Shown piece by piece: positions 14,980 to 15,960 of a stretch of DNA of 15,960 bases. This DNA comes from Melioribacteraceae bacterium (GTDB taxonomy: Bacteria > Bacteroidota > Ignavibacteria > Ignavibacteriales > Melioribacteraceae). Location: assembly GCA_026983755.1 (NCBI GenBank), contig JALSTL010000060.1, positions 1 through 15,960 on the forward strand, written 5' to 3'. A program made the position numbers and the translations under genes. Within the stretch, counting starts at the first letter, position 1; each line of letters opens with the position of its first letter. Below the pieces are notes generated by a model that had not been told where the DNA came from, ran no database searches, and worked only from the letters and a program-made list of their open reading frames with translations.

Positions 14980-15960
14980 TTATACTTTCAAGAATAATTT
15001 ATTTTTATATAAGAAATACAGAAACAACCATACTAATACTACCGAACTAAAAGAATCTAAAACAAGAACCCATTCTTTAGAAATAAAATTGCCGTAGAAA
15101 CCCGAAAACAATTCATGTGCGGTATATTTAAAATCAATAAACCGATATGCCAAATAAATTGCCAAAGAATTTAACCCTATCACTTTAAAAAAGAATGCCC
15201 ATTTAGTATATTTTTTAACATCTACTAACCAATAAAAAAGAGTCATTGCCAAAAAAGATGCACCGCTTGTTACAAGAATAAAAGAACTTGTCCACATCTT
15301 TTTCATTATTGGGAAGTGCAAACCCCAAATTAAACCAATCGCTAATAGAGAAACACCAATTATCGACATAAGTTTTATTTTTTGTGAGGAAGAACTATCA
15401 CTATTTCTCAATATATCGCCTGCCCATGCTCCCAAAACAGTTATGGTAAACGAAGGTAAAAATGTAGCCATTGCATTTTCGTCATACACACCGTTTATTA
15501 AACGTCCCGGCATAATAGTTCTGTCAATCCAACCGGCAAAATTACCTTCCATACTTAAATTACCTGCACCAAAACCGGGCACCGGAATTAAAAACATAGC
15601 CGCATAATAGCCCAATAAAATTCCGGCAACCCACAACAATCTTTTTTGCCATGAATAATTGAGGTACAGAATGGTAGTTAGAAAAGTAGCCATCCCAATT
15701 CGTCCTAACACACTTGAATATCTAATATGTGCCGGGTCAAAAATGTTTACCGGACTATTTTTATAGATAAGTCCTAAAAACATTAAAAGGATCATTCGGT
15801 TAAATGCTTTTTTATATATTGCTTTATTTGATGCCCCTTTACGTATTTGACTATTAACCGAAAACACTAAAGAAATTCCTGAAATAAATAAGAAAAGAGG
15901 GAAAATAAAATCGAAAAAAGTAACCGGTTTTAGCCACTCCGGGTGTTCCATATTATAAGC
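14980..15960 (-). CDS. NagX/HGSNAT-like membrane acyltransferase (DUF5009-type; 5' end outside window)
   Basis: The frame is open to the right edge, with Ala-Tyr-Asn encoded before the first visible Met at 15951, so that Met is unlikely to be the start. About 40 or more N-terminal residues, including the first membrane helix, should lie outside; 326 codons are visible. The segment EHPEWLKPVTFFDFIFPLFLF corresponds to the H-x-x-W...(D/F)(L/F)xFPxFLF signature of heparan-alpha-glucosaminide N-acetyltransferase and bacterial NagX proteins. The His (third residue from the visible Met) aligns with the catalytic His of the human enzyme. Roughly nine further hydrophobic helices follow, for example RMILLMFLGLIY, FTITVLGAWAGDIL and GLNSLAIYLAYRF. 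NagX is linked to GlcNAc utilisation in other bacteria, in keeping with nagA nearby. The proposed role is moving an acetyl group across, or an amino sugar at, the inner membrane; this is inferred. The gene ends 69 bases before the symporter start. Confidence 0.88.
   Translation of the reverse strand, partial: AYNMEHPEWLKPVTFFDFIFPLFLFISGISLVFSVNSQIRKGASNKAIYKKAFNRMILLMFLGLIYKNSPVNIFDPAHIRYSSVLGRIGMATFLTTILYLNYSWQKRLLWVAGILLGYYAAMFLIPVPGFGAGNLSMEGNFAGWIDRTIMPGRLINGVYDENAMATFLPSFTITVLGAWAGDILRNSDSSSSQKIKLMSIIGVSLLAIGLIWGLHFPIMKKMWTSSFILVTSGASFLAMTLFYWLVDVKKYTKWAFFFKVIGLNSLAIYLAYRFIDFKYTAHELFSGFYGNFISKEWVLVLDSFSSVVLVWLFLYFLYKNKLFLKV

Overview
The window looks like chromosomal DNA of a low-GC Bacteroidota-type bacterium, most likely from the Ignavibacteria or a close relative. 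This is an inference. It rests on the C-terminal secretion (Por/T9SS) domains of the NYPNPFNPTT...VYNxLGQE...SGIYFYxL...KKMxLIK type, signal peptides of the kind that leave Gln at the mature N-terminus, and AT-rich codon use. All nine genes I can support lie on the minus strand, so transcription runs from high to low coordinates. I see no rRNA, tRNA, CRISPR array, insertion sequence or integrase. No stretch longer than 300 bases lacks a gene.

In the order of transcription: (i) 15960-11962 is an inner-membrane and cytoplasmic block: the C-terminal part of a NagX/HGSNAT-like membrane acyltransferase (cut by the right edge), a sodium:solute symporter, and an N-acetylglucosamine-6-phosphate deacetylase (nagA type). 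(ii) 11933-7331 encodes exported enzymes: a two-domain alpha/beta-hydrolase esterase whose second domain is degenerate, a CE12 rhamnogalacturonan-acetylesterase-like lipoprotein, and a short GH31 alpha-glycosidase. (iii) 7330-7085 is a 246-bp gap holding a G+C-rich nested palindrome. (iv) 7084-1 encodes large secreted proteins: a fibronectin-III/parallel beta-helix protein with a T9SS signal, then two tandem paralogues joining CBM4/9-like modules to a beta-propeller. The second paralogue is cut by the left edge.

Read together, this is a polysaccharide-utilisation locus without SusC/SusD in view. The T9SS-exported propeller and beta-helix proteins would bind and cut the polymer outside the cell. 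The esterases and GH31 would strip acetyl groups and alpha-linked sugars at the cell surface or in the periplasm. The symporter would import a product, and NagA (perhaps with the NagX-like protein) would handle an N-acetylated amino sugar. The CE12 and beta-helix proteins point to a pectin/rhamnogalacturonan-like substrate, whereas nagA and nagX point to an amino-sugar-containing glycan. The sequence alone does not settle which. The least understood part is the tandem propeller pair, whose catalytic role I cannot assign to a known family.
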